NCBI GenBank assembly: GCA_038257655.1
Contig: JBBSJC010000412.1
Location: 1-7,542, forward strand
Source of the DNA: DASUME01 sp038257655
GTDB lineage: Bacteria > Myxococcota_A > Polyangia > Polyangiales > DASUME01
Length of the DNA stretch: 7,542 bases
Reading direction: 5' to 3'
A model generated the notes under the pieces. The model was not told the origin of the DNA and ran no database searches. It worked only from the letters and a program-made list of their open reading frames with translations. The position numbers were made by a program, and so were the translations under genes. Positions within the stretch are counted from its first letter, which is position 1. Each line of letters opens with the position of its first letter. Positions 1-6,862 of the stretch are shown here, piece after piece.

Positions 1-333
1 CGTTCGCTCGATCTCACGCCTACGTTGATTGCGTTGCGCGAGCGCGTGCGCGGCGTGATCTTGGCCGAGCTTGAACGCACCTTGCCCCGTCTCAAGAACG
101 TGACGGAAGCCGAGCAGCGCACGTTGACCGCCATGGCCGAAGCGATGGCGACCAAAATTTTGCATCGCCCATTGACGCAACTGAAAAAGAGCCGCGAGGA
201 GCCAGACAGTGCCGTCTTGCTCAGCAGCGTGCGAAGATTATTCGAGCTCGATCCCGAGCCTGCCGAAAACCCTGAAGCTGAACCCCGAGCTCGCGCGGCT
301 GCGCATGGCCAGGGCTCCGGAGAAATCCCGTGA
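1..333 (+). CDS. hemA: Glutamyl-tRNA reductase, C-terminal part (5' end outside window)
   Basis: This is the last 110 residues of glutamyl-tRNA reductase, the NADPH-dependent enzyme that turns glutamyl-tRNA(Glu) into glutamate-1-semialdehyde, the first committed step of C5-pathway tetrapyrrole synthesis in the cytoplasm. The frame is open from base 1 and begins RSLDLTPTLIALRER, so the gene runs in from the left. The visible part is the helical dimerisation domain: an arginine- and glutamate-rich helix, then the family-typical stretch with LTAMAEAMATKILHRPLTQLK (about residues 45-65 of the fragment). A low-complexity tail rich in Pro, Glu and Ala follows and is probably not conserved. The catalytic Cys domain and NADPH domain lie outside the window. 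The TGA stop (331-333) overlaps the GTG start of hemC, which supports both the identity and translational coupling. Identification rests on the dimerisation-domain pattern and on hemC being next door. Confidence 0.9.
   Translation, partial: RSLDLTPTLIALRERVRGVILAELERTLPRLKNVTEAEQRTLTAMAEAMATKILHRPLTQLKKSREEPDSAVLLSSVRRLFELDPEPAENPEAEPRARAAAHGQGSGEIP
319..323 (+). promoter_or_regulatory. Ribosome binding site for hemC
   Basis: GGAGA lies inside the last codons of hemA, six bases before the GTG at 330. It is a good Shine-Dalgarno match at a suitable distance and supports the non-ATG start that overlaps the hemA stop. Confidence 0.7.
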
Positions 334-1307
334 AAATCACCATCGCGACGCGCAAGAGTCCACTGGCGCTGACGCAAGCACGCTGGGTCGCAAGCGAGCT
401 GAAGCGACATCATCCTGGTCTTGAGGTCGAAGAGCTGCACATCGTGACGCGCGGTGATCAGATTCAAGATCGACCGCTATCCGAGGTCGGGGGCAAGGGC
501 CTGTTCGTCACCGAGATCGAAGAAGCGTTGCTCGATAGGCGGGCGGATCTTGCAGTGCATTCCATGAAAGACGTGCCGGCGGAGCTTGCCGCGGGACTGG
601 GCATCGCCTGCGTGCCCGTGCGCGAGGATGCCCGCGATGCCCTCGTGACCATGGATGGCGCGGGCCTCGACGACCTCGAAGCATTCTCGAAAATCGGCAC
701 AAGCTCGCTCAGGCGTCAGTGTCAGATTCGCGTGCGGCGCAACGATGTGATTTGCGAGCCGTTGCGCGGCAATGTCGAGACGCGTCTGCGCAAGCTGGCA
801 GAAGGCCACTATCGCGCGATCGTGCTCGCGGCGGCCGGCATGAACCGGCTCGGACTATCCGGGCATCAACATCGCTTGCTCGAAGTCGAGGAGTGCATTC
901 CCGCGGTCGGTCAGGGTGCGTTGGGGCTCGAAACGCGTCTGGACGATCGCACGATGCTCGAGCTTGTGACGCCGCTCGATCACGCTGAAACACGCCTGAT
1001 GGTCGAGGCAGAGCGCTCATTTTTGGCGCGCCTCGAAGGTGGCTGTCAGCTGCCGCTTGCGGCCCACGCACGATTGTCGCCCGACCGCGCGCGCATGCGC
1101 ATCGATGCCTTGGTGGGCAGCCCCGATGGCGTCAAGACGATCACGATCGGCAGCGATCGTTATCTCGATGACTTGAGCCCCGAAGGCCGTCTGCGGGCCG
1201 CCTACGACATCGGCCGCGAGATCGCCGAGCAGATGCTGAGCAAGGGCGCCGCGGAAATCATCGAGGCTGCACGCTCGCACGCCGCAGTGAGCGCTTGGAA
1301 GCACTGA
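330..1307 (+). CDS. hemC: Porphobilinogen deaminase (hydroxymethylbilane synthase)
   Basis: This cytoplasmic enzyme polymerises four porphobilinogen molecules into hydroxymethylbilane on the way to uroporphyrinogen III. The 325-residue product is slightly longer than the roughly 313 of E. coli HemC. It begins MKITIATRKSPLALTQA, the classic N-terminal signature. HSMKDVP places the catalytic aspartate at residue 81. GTSSLRRQ (123-130) is the arginine-rich substrate and cofactor binding segment, followed by GNVETRL and VGQGALGLE. LEGGCQLPLAAHA carries the dipyrromethane-cofactor cysteine at residue 239. All key residues seen are intact. The start is GTG in a GTGA overlap with the hemA stop, with GGAGA six bases upstream. 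Function in the same pathway as HemA agrees with the coupling. hemD (uroporphyrinogen III synthase), which often follows hemC, is not the next gene. Confidence 0.97.
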   Translation: MKITIATRKSPLALTQARWVASELKRHHPGLEVEELHIVTRGDQIQDRPLSEVGGKGLFVTEIEEALLDRRADLAVHSMKDVPAELAAGLGIACVPVREDARDALVTMDGAGLDDLEAFSKIGTSSLRRQCQIRVRRNDVICEPLRGNVETRLRKLAEGHYRAIVLAAAGMNRLGLSGHQHRLLEVEECIPAVGQGALGLETRLDDRTMLELVTPLDHAETRLMVEAERSFLARLEGGCQLPLAAHARLSPDRARMRIDALVGSPDGVKTITIGSDRYLDDLSPEGRLRAAYDIGREIAEQMLSKGAAEIIEAARSHAAVSAWKH

Positions 1308-1386
1308 TGGAGCGCGTTGAGAGTGCGCTTGGCTCGCCTGCGCTGGGCCAAGGCTCGGGCGGGCTATTTGGCGGCAGGCCCAAGGT

Positions 1387-2586
1387 GTGTCTGCTACGTT
1401 GAAAGAGCTTATGGGCTTGAGTGACGTTCTCAAACACCACCGCGTCGTGGTCTGTGTCGGCAGCGGTGGCGTGGGAAAGACGACGACCTCAGCCGCGCTG
1501 GCGCTGCATGCTGCGATGCAAGGTAAACGCGTCTTGTGCCTGACCATCGATCCAGCCAAGCGGCTTGCAAACAGCATGGGCCTGAACGCGATGACGACCG
1601 AAGAGCAGCTCGTGCCCATGGAGCTGTTCGAAAAGGCGGGCCTGACAAGCTCAGGTCAGTTGTCTGCGATGATGCTCGACACGAAGCACACGTTCGATGA
1701 GCTCGTACACAAGTACGCGTCATCTCCGGAACGCGCCCAGCGCATTTTAGACAACCGCCTTTACCAATACATCTCGACCTCGCTCGCCGGTACACAGGAG
1801 TACATGGCGATGGAGAAGCTCCATTCGGTGCGCAAAGAAGGCTCGTATGATCTGATTGTGCTCGACACGCCGCCTACCTCGAACGCGCTCGATTTTCTCG
1901 ATGCCCCAGAGCGGCTGATCGAAGCCATCGATTCGCCTGCGATGCGTTGGTTCATCCAGGCGTTCAGCGGCGCAGGTAAGGTCGGCTTCAGCTTGGTCGG
2001 CAGGGGTGCGCAAATGGTGCTCAAGGGCCTAGCGCGCATCACGGGGGGCGAGTTCTTGGACTCGGTTGCTCAGTTCATCACTGATATCAACGACCTGTTT
2101 GGTGGCTTTACGGAGCGCGCGCGCGAAGTATCCCAAGCCTTGCGCGGGCCGGAAGTCGCGTTTCTGCTCGTGACGAGCCCCGATCCTCTCGCCGTCAAAG
2201 AAGCCGTGTTTTTCGCGGAGAAGCTGGCGGAGCACGGCATGCGCCAGCAGGGCACCGTGATCAATCGCGTCACGCCGCTGCTCGTTGAGCCCCAGGGCAG
2301 CGAGCACGACGTCAATGCGCACTTGGCCGAGAAGGTGCCCGCGGACTTGGACGCAGCGCAACTGACGAAGAAGCTATGGCGCGCGCTCGACGAGGAGCGC
2401 GTGCGTGCAGTGACCGACCGCGTCGAAGTCGAGCGACTCAAAGCGTTGAACGGCGGCAAGGGCCTGTTCGTGGAAGTACCTGCTTTCGAGCAAGATGTCC
2501 ACGATCTGCGCGCCCTGGCACGCGTCGCCCACTATCTGCTCAAGAGCCCCACGCAGGACGAGCTCGAGAGTCCCGCAAGCGTGTAG
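1387..2586 (+). CDS. ArsA/Get3-family ATPase (anion-transporting ATPase-like), single domain
   Basis: This is a cytoplasmic P-loop ATPase of the SIMIBI class, related to the arsenite-pump ATPase ArsA and to the tail-anchored protein chaperone Get3. The 399-residue product has one nucleotide-binding domain, unlike the duplicated ArsA of about 580 residues. Residues 25-33 (GSGGVGKTT) form the P-loop with Lys31. TIDPAKRL (53-60) is the switch I segment, with Asp55 matching the hydrolysis-linked Asp57 of yeast Get3. LDTPPTSNALDFLDAP (from 159) is switch II. The C-terminal VPAFEQDVHDLRALARVA is also family-typical. The signature lysine of the deviant Walker A motif is Ser26 here. I see only Cys23 and Cys51, so neither the arsenite-binding cysteines of ArsA nor the zinc CxxC of eukaryotic Get3 is present. 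Its true client or substrate is unknown, and arsenic resistance is unlikely. The GTG at 1387 has only a poorly spaced AAGG. TTG 1399, ATG 1411 and TTG 1417 are alternatives, with GAAAGAG at 1401-1407. An in-frame stop at 1318 and no earlier start codon limit extension upstream. Confidence 0.88.
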   Translation: MSATLKELMGLSDVLKHHRVVVCVGSGGVGKTTTSAALALHAAMQGKRVLCLTIDPAKRLANSMGLNAMTTEEQLVPMELFEKAGLTSSGQLSAMMLDTKHTFDELVHKYASSPERAQRILDNRLYQYISTSLAGTQEYMAMEKLHSVRKEGSYDLIVLDTPPTSNALDFLDAPERLIEAIDSPAMRWFIQAFSGAGKVGFSLVGRGAQMVLKGLARITGGEFLDSVAQFITDINDLFGGFTERAREVSQALRGPEVAFLLVTSPDPLAVKEAVFFAEKLAEHGMRQQGTVINRVTPLLVEPQGSEHDVNAHLAEKVPADLDAAQLTKKLWRALDEERVRAVTDRVEVERLKALNGGKGLFVEVPAFEQDVHDLRALARVAHYLLKSPTQDELESPASV

Positions 2587-2639
2587 CGAAGCGCCCGGGA
2601 CGTTTGGCGAGAGCGCAGGCTCGCGCTAGATCGGGGGCT

Positions 2640-4061
2640 ATGAGCGTCCCATTTGTCGCCGTGATCCTGGCCGCAGGTCAAGGCACTCGCATGAAAAGCG
2701 AGCTTCCCAAGGTGCTGCATCCCGTCGCTGGTTTACCCATGTACGCGCACGTGACGCGGGCGGCGCTCGATGCGGGCGCGGAGCGCGTGTCCGTCGTGAT
2801 CGGACACGGTCGCGAAGGAGTGATAAGCGACGTCGCCGCACGCTTTGATGCGCGCGTGACGACCGCCGTGCAAGACAAGCAGTTGGGCACTGGAGATGCG
2901 GTGCGCGCCGGTCTGGTCCCGCTTGCTAACTTTGCCGGCTGGGTGGTGATTCTGTGCGGCGACACGCCGCTTGTGCATGCCGATTTAGTGCGCGCACTGA
3001 CCACTCAGATCGCCAGTACCTCAGGTCCGCTCGTGATGCTGACGACCAAGATGGATGATGCAACCGGCTACGGGCGCATCGTACGTGGCGCACAAGGTCA
3101 GGTCTTGCGCGTGCGCGAGCACAAGGATGCAAGTCCGAAAGAGCGCGCGATCAAGGAGATGAATCCAGGCGTGTATGCGGTGCGCGCCGAATTTCTGCGC
3201 GAGGCGCTCAGTAAGCTTTCGACGCAGAATTCCCAGGGCGAGCTGTACCTGACAGATGTGGTCGAGCAGGCGGCGCAAGCGGGCGGTGTCACCACCTTGG
3301 ACTGGGGCATCGAAGACACTCAGGGCGTGAACGATCGGGCGCAGCTTTCAGCCTGCGAAACACTGATGCGTTTGCGAATAGCCCAGCGCCTTGCGCGCGC
3401 AGGGGTGGGCGTGCGCGATCCGGCCACGGCCTACATCGAAGCAAGCGTAGAGATCGAGCCCGACGCGGTGATCGAGCCCAATGTGCACTTACGCGGCAAC
3501 ACGCGGATCGCCGCCGGCGCCCATATCGATACCGGCTGCGTGTTGAACAACGTGCAGGTAGCCCGCGGCGCGCATCTCAAGCCCTACACGGTCGCAAGCG
3601 ACAGCGTGATCGGCGAACGCGCGGAAACCGGACCTTTTGCCCATCTGCGACCGGAAACGATCATGGAGAGCGAATCGAAGGTCGGTAATTTCGTAGAGAT
3701 GAAGAAGACGCGCCTCGGGCCCCGGAGCAAGGCGAGCCACCTTTCGTACTTGGGCGATGGCGAGATCGGCGAGAACGTGAACATCGGCGCGGGCACCATC
3801 TTCTGCAACTACGATGGCTTTCAAAAGCACGTTACCGTGCTCGAAGACGACGTATTCATCGGCAGCGATTCGCAGCTTGTCGCGCCCGTGCGTATCGGAC
3901 GCGGCGCCTATGTGGGCACGGGTACCACGGTCACGCTGAATGTACCCCCCGATGCGCTCGCCCTCAGTCGCACGCGCCAGGTCAATAAAGAAGGGTATGC
4001 TGCACGCCTCAAAGCACGCTTTAAAGCCGCGAAAGAAGCAGCGAAAAAGCCCCAGCCGTAG
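2640..4061 (+). CDS. glmU: Bifunctional UDP-N-acetylglucosamine pyrophosphorylase / glucosamine-1-phosphate N-acetyltransferase
   Basis: GlmU acetylates glucosamine-1-phosphate with acetyl-CoA and then uridylates it to UDP-GlcNAc, the precursor of peptidoglycan and lipopolysaccharide. It acts in the cytoplasm, usually as a trimer. The product is 473 residues (E. coli 456). The N-terminal uridyltransferase domain starts VILAAGQGTRMKSELPKV, with the nucleotide loop at 10-18 and Lys24. CGDTPL gives the metal ligand Asp108, and TQGVNDR gives the second ligand Asn231. The C-terminal left-handed beta-helix has repeated hexapeptide-like turns from about residue 265. RPETIMESESKVGNFVEMK is followed by SKASHLSYLGD with the catalytic His367, and then NIGAGTIFCNYDG. 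A lysine- and alanine-rich tail (about 450-473) is probably disordered. I chose ATG 2640 because homology begins right there. The frame is open much further upstream, but that part lies inside the preceding gene. The ribosome binding site is poor: only a G-run two bases before the ATG. Confidence 0.97.
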   Translation: MSVPFVAVILAAGQGTRMKSELPKVLHPVAGLPMYAHVTRAALDAGAERVSVVIGHGREGVISDVAARFDARVTTAVQDKQLGTGDAVRAGLVPLANFAGWVVILCGDTPLVHADLVRALTTQIASTSGPLVMLTTKMDDATGYGRIVRGAQGQVLRVREHKDASPKERAIKEMNPGVYAVRAEFLREALSKLSTQNSQGELYLTDVVEQAAQAGGVTTLDWGIEDTQGVNDRAQLSACETLMRLRIAQRLARAGVGVRDPATAYIEASVEIEPDAVIEPNVHLRGNTRIAAGAHIDTGCVLNNVQVARGAHLKPYTVASDSVIGERAETGPFAHLRPETIMESESKVGNFVEMKKTRLGPRSKASHLSYLGDGEIGENVNIGAGTIFCNYDGFQKHVTVLEDDVFIGSDSQLVAPVRIGRGAYVGTGTTVTLNVPPDALALSRTRQVNKEGYAARLKARFKAAKEAAKKPQP

Positions 4062-4064
4062 GTG
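4060..4064 (+). promoter_or_regulatory. Ribosome binding site for the membrane protein gene, overlapping the glmU stop
   Basis: AGGTG begins within the glmU stop codon (4059-4061) and ends five bases before the TTG at 4070. Its position supports the TTG start and suggests that ribosomes finishing glmU re-initiate here. Confidence 0.55.
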
Positions 4065-4069
4065 CGCCG

Positions 4070-5092
4070 TTGACCGATGACCTGACGCTCGAGCCGGCGG
4101 CATCCAAACAAAAACGCTGGTCCAAGCTCGAACGCTTTTACGAGCGGGCGGGGCCGTACATCCCGTGGGTCTCCCTGGCGTTGAGCATCGGTGGCGTGTG
4201 GGCCGTCGATCACCACGAGACGCAGGGCCCGTGGATAGCTGGCGCCGCGGCGCTCGGCTGGGTCGTGCTCGTGGTGGTCAACGTTTTGCACCAGGCGCTT
4301 GAGGCGCCGACTGCCGGCACCTTTCACAAGGTGGCACGCTTCGGTGCAGACTGGGCGACGCAGTCGATCATGCATCTGTCGCTATTCTTCTCGGCGCCCT
4401 TCTACTTCGAAGCGAGCGCATGGACCGTCGCCCAGTGCGCGTTTGGCGTCGTCTTTATCGCCGTAACGGCGGTAACGCTGTGGGATCCGCTTTGCTCGAA
4501 GGTGGTCGCCCATCCTGTCGGCGGCCCGTTGGTGATGGCCTTTGCGAGCTTCGTCGGCTGGAATGCCGCGTTGCCGATGCTCGGTGTTGCGAACAAGACG
4601 GCCGTTTTGGCGTCGGCACTCAGTGTCGGCGTGGCGATCCCGATTGCGCGTTACTTGCAAGGTGCGCGCGGAACCATGCTGCGCGGCGCGCTTATCGCGG
4701 GCGTGCTGCTACCTACCTTCTTACTGTTGGGGGGGATTCGCGCGATCCCGCCAGCTCCGTTGCGGGTCGTGCATGCGAGCATCGGCACACAGGTGGTCGA
4801 GCGCGAGCTCGTCGACCCAACCTTACACTTCAAGCGCGCACCCGGGACGCTGATTTGCTTTACGGCGATCCGCGCGCCGCTCGGACTCAAAGACGAGCTT
4901 GAGCACGTGTGGACGCACAATGGTAAGGTGCTGTCGCGTATTCCGCTCAATCTGCGCGGCGGCAGGCGTCAAGGTTTTCGCACCTGGTCGCGCCTGCATG
5001 TGTCGCCGCGGGCAAGTGGCATGTTGCGCTGCGATGTCCTGACGCGTCTGGGCCAAAACCTGGGCGGGGCCCGGGTTCGGATCGGCTCCTGA
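4070..5092 (+). CDS. Multi-pass membrane protein with DUF5924-like N-terminus and C-terminal DUF2914-like domain
   Basis: This is a 340-residue inner-membrane protein of unknown function. After a charged N-terminus (1-28) I count about seven hydrophobic segments: near 30-47, 54-75, 98-113, 117-138, 150-170, 176-196 and 205-223. No cleavable signal peptide is apparent. The soluble C-terminal part (about 232-340) resembles DUF2914. It has VWTHNGKVLSRIPLNLRGG (280-298, with Trp281 and the HNG turn), then FRTWSRLHVSP, and a final strand with a GxLRCDVLTRLGQ pattern. The combination matches what I recall as DUF5924 family proteins. DUF2914 may bind a ligand or sugar, but that is conjecture. A single-cell orientation call would place the C-terminal domain outside the cytoplasm if the N-terminus is inside and all seven helices hold. 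The gene starts 8 bp after glmU, with TTG and an AGGTG site, so it is probably co-translated. Family assignment is from memory of motif patterns; membrane topology is approximate. Confidence 0.75.
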   Translation: MTDDLTLEPAASKQKRWSKLERFYERAGPYIPWVSLALSIGGVWAVDHHETQGPWIAGAAALGWVVLVVVNVLHQALEAPTAGTFHKVARFGADWATQSIMHLSLFFSAPFYFEASAWTVAQCAFGVVFIAVTAVTLWDPLCSKVVAHPVGGPLVMAFASFVGWNAALPMLGVANKTAVLASALSVGVAIPIARYLQGARGTMLRGALIAGVLLPTFLLLGGIRAIPPAPLRVVHASIGTQVVERELVDPTLHFKRAPGTLICFTAIRAPLGLKDELEHVWTHNGKVLSRIPLNLRGGRRQGFRTWSRLHVSPRASGMLRCDVLTRLGQNLGGARVRIGS

Positions 5093-5120
5093 CGCTCGCC
5101 ACAGCATAGGCGCATCGTTG

Positions 5121-5133
5121 CTGCGTCGCGCAG
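5121..5133. other. Short perfect hairpin between the membrane protein gene and selO
   Basis: CTGCG and CGCAG pair around a TCG loop in the 65-bp gap. There is no following T-run, so it is not a convincing intrinsic terminator. In GC-rich DNA a 5-bp stem can easily arise by chance. Confidence 0.25.
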
Positions 5134-5157
5134 AGCGCGGTAGAGGCTTGATAAGCC

Positions 5158-6762
5158 ATGAGTCTCACATCCCTCGATGCCGTGTCCTTCGACGACTCGT
5201 TCGTGCGCGCCCTGCCCGAAGACCCGAACCGCGCCCACGGCACCCGTCAGGTGAAGGGCGCCTGTTATTCGCTCGTCACGCCGACGCCGGTCCGCGCACC
5301 CACTTTGCTCGCCTGGTCCGATGAGGCAGGCGCTCTGCTCGGCGTCGCACGCCCCGGGGCCAGCACGGGCCCCTTGGTGGACGTGCTCGGCGGCAATCGC
5401 GTGCTGCCCGGCATGCGGCCTTTTGCGGCCTGTTACGGCGGCCATCAGTTCGGGCATTGGGCGGGCCAGCTCGGCGATGGACGAGCAATGTCGCTGGCGG
5501 AAATCATCGGCCCCTCCGGACAGCGCTGGGAGCTGCAGCTCAAGGGCGCGGGGCCCACTCCTTACTCCCGCAGCGCCGACGGCCGCGCGGTGTTGCGATC
5601 CTCGATCCGAGAATACGTGTGCAGCGAGGCCATGTTCCATCTCGGTGTACCGACCACGCGTGCTCTGTGTTTGGTCGGCACGGGTGACCTGGTCGTGCGC
5701 GACATGTTTTACGACGGTCGTGCGCGTCAGGAACCGGGCGCGATCGTCGCGCGACTTGCCCCGAGCTTTGTGCGTTTTGGCAGCTTCGAGATCTTCGCTG
5801 CACGCGACGATCACGCCACGATGCGCAAGCTTGCAGACTACGTGCTGACTGAGCATTACCCAGAGCTCGGCACGCCCGGGCCCGAAACGTATGCGCGCTG
5901 GTTCAGCGAGATCTGTCGACGTACGGCGCTGATGATCGCCCATTGGATGCGCGTGGGGTTCATCCATGGCGTGATGAACACGGACAACATGTCGGTCTTG
6001 GGTCTGACGATCGACTACGGACCTTACGGTTGGATCGATCACTACGACCCTGGCTTTACGCCCAATACGACCGATGCGGGCGGACGCCGCTACTGCTACG
6101 GCAATCAGCCGGGTATTGCGCAGTGGAACTTGCTGCAGCTCGCGCGGGCGCTGTTGCCGATCGTGGGCGAGTCGGGCCCGCTCGAGCAGGGGCTTGAGCT
6201 CTATCGCAGCACGTTCGATCAGACCTACCGGCAGATGATGCTGGACAAGCTCGGCCTGACAGCGGGCGTCGACGATGATGAAGACGAGTTTCTGCTCGAG
6301 GAGCTGACCGCCTGTCTGACGCTGGTTGAAATCGACATGACGCTCTTCTTTCGTAAGCTCGCCGAGCTCCCGCTGCACGAAGGCGCGCGCAACGACGCGG
6401 CTGCGCTGTTTGCGCCGATCAACGATGCATTCTACGCCGCCGAAACACTGCCCGTTGAAGCCCAAGCGCGGCTTTTGAACTGGCTTTCGCGTTACGCCGG
6501 CCGCAGTGCGAGTGACCCGGCGCAAGCGGCCGACCGCAATGCACGGATGAACGGCAGCAATCCGTACCTGATTCCACGCAACTACATCGTGCAAGAAGTA
6601 ATCAACGCCGCCGAAGCCGGCGAGGTGTCACGGATCGACGCGCTGCTCGAAGCGCTGCGCCGCCCCTATGAAGAGCGTCCCGAGTACGCGCATTTGGCGC
6701 AAAAAAGACCCGAATGGGCACGCAGCGCGCCGGGCTGCTCCGCCCTCTCCTGCAGCTCCTGA
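5158..6762 (+). CDS. selO: Protein adenylyltransferase SelO (YdiU family)
   Basis: SelO has a protein-kinase fold with ATP bound in flipped orientation, and it transfers AMP to Ser, Thr or Tyr of target proteins. In characterised bacteria it is linked to redox-stress responses. The 534-residue product is full length. YGGHQFGHWAGQLGDGRA (from about 92) is the most recognisable family block. LQLKGAGPTPYSRSADGRA contains the nucleotide-binding Lys129. FIHGVMNTDNMS gives Asp276 and Asn277, and TIDYGPYGW gives Asp286. The ten-residue spacing between Asp276 and Asp286 equals that between Asp252 and Asp262 of Pseudomonas syringae SelO, so the active site looks intact. NPYLIPRNY is seen near 463-471. 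The protein ends GCSALSCSS: Cys532, third from the end, sits where animal SelO carries selenocysteine, and Cys527 is a nearby second thiol. ATG 5158 is preceded by AGAGG (5142-5146) at 11 bases, a somewhat long spacing. It may be transcribed separately from the upstream genes. Confidence 0.96.
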   Translation: MSLTSLDAVSFDDSFVRALPEDPNRAHGTRQVKGACYSLVTPTPVRAPTLLAWSDEAGALLGVARPGASTGPLVDVLGGNRVLPGMRPFAACYGGHQFGHWAGQLGDGRAMSLAEIIGPSGQRWELQLKGAGPTPYSRSADGRAVLRSSIREYVCSEAMFHLGVPTTRALCLVGTGDLVVRDMFYDGRARQEPGAIVARLAPSFVRFGSFEIFAARDDHATMRKLADYVLTEHYPELGTPGPETYARWFSEICRRTALMIAHWMRVGFIHGVMNTDNMSVLGLTIDYGPYGWIDHYDPGFTPNTTDAGGRRYCYGNQPGIAQWNLLQLARALLPIVGESGPLEQGLELYRSTFDQTYRQMMLDKLGLTAGVDDDEDEFLLEELTACLTLVEIDMTLFFRKLAELPLHEGARNDAAALFAPINDAFYAAETLPVEAQARLLNWLSRYAGRSASDPAQAADRNARMNGSNPYLIPRNYIVQEVINAAEAGEVSRIDALLEALRRPYEERPEYAHLAQKRPEWARSAPGCSALSCSS

Positions 6763-6852
6763 GAGTTACTATCTGGCGATTCGCTCGGCCTCGCACCTTA
6801 CGGTCTTCTTAGCTGTCGGGCTGCACCCGGGCTTACGTTGCTGAATGCCGGC
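6763..6852. other. Tail-to-tail intergenic gap between selO and the DAHP synthase gene
   Basis: In these 90 bases I see no coding frame with family resemblance and no clear T-run terminator. A weak CGGG/CCCG inverted pair lies around 6818-6830. The only perfect hairpin of note overlaps the right edge (6846-6862). Confidence 0.5.
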
Positions 6853-6862
6853 TCAACCGGCA
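6846..6862 (-). terminator. Hairpin spanning the DAHP synthase stop codon (weak terminator candidate)
   Basis: TGCCGG (6846-6851) and CCGGCA (6857-6862) form a perfect 6-bp GC-rich stem with a 5-base loop that contains most of the minus-strand stop codon (6853-6855). It lies at the junction of two convergent genes, where a terminator would be expected. It lacks a T-run on either strand, so intrinsic termination is doubtful. Confidence 0.3.

Noticed and set aside
1017..1619. Open frame of 200 codons on the minus strand, across the hemC end and the ATPase start
   Set aside because: It is antisense to two well-supported genes and has no recognisable domain.
1387..2586. Arsenic-resistance locus
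   Set aside because: The ATPase lacks the arsenite-binding cysteines and the second nucleotide-binding domain, and there is no arsR, arsB, arsC or arsD nearby.
2608..2627. Two overlapping small hairpins between the ATPase gene and glmU (GCGAG/CTCGC and AGCGC/GCGCT)
   Set aside because: They are 5-bp stems without a T-run in very GC-rich DNA, so they are not distinguishable from chance.
2376..2639. In-frame N-terminal extension of GlmU by 88 codons
   Set aside because: It overlaps the conserved C-terminus of the ArsA-like ATPase and has no homology-like pattern. Recognisable GlmU sequence begins at ATG 2640.
3489..4103. Open frame of 204 codons on the minus strand, opposite the glmU acetyltransferase domain
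   Set aside because: It is antisense to the hexapeptide-repeat region of GlmU, and its composition is typical of an antisense shadow.
5118..5146. Possible sigma-70-like promoter before selO (TTGCTG, 17 bases, TAGAGG)
   Set aside because: The -10 element matches only half of the consensus and lies so close to the ATG that it overlaps the likely ribosome binding site.
4969..6594. Open frame of 541 codons on the minus strand, opposite selO
   Set aside because: Its length is striking, but it lies almost wholly antisense to a clearly conserved SelO. Its translation is rich in Arg, His, Val and Ala with no family pattern, as expected when a GC-rich gene leaves the opposite strand free of stops.
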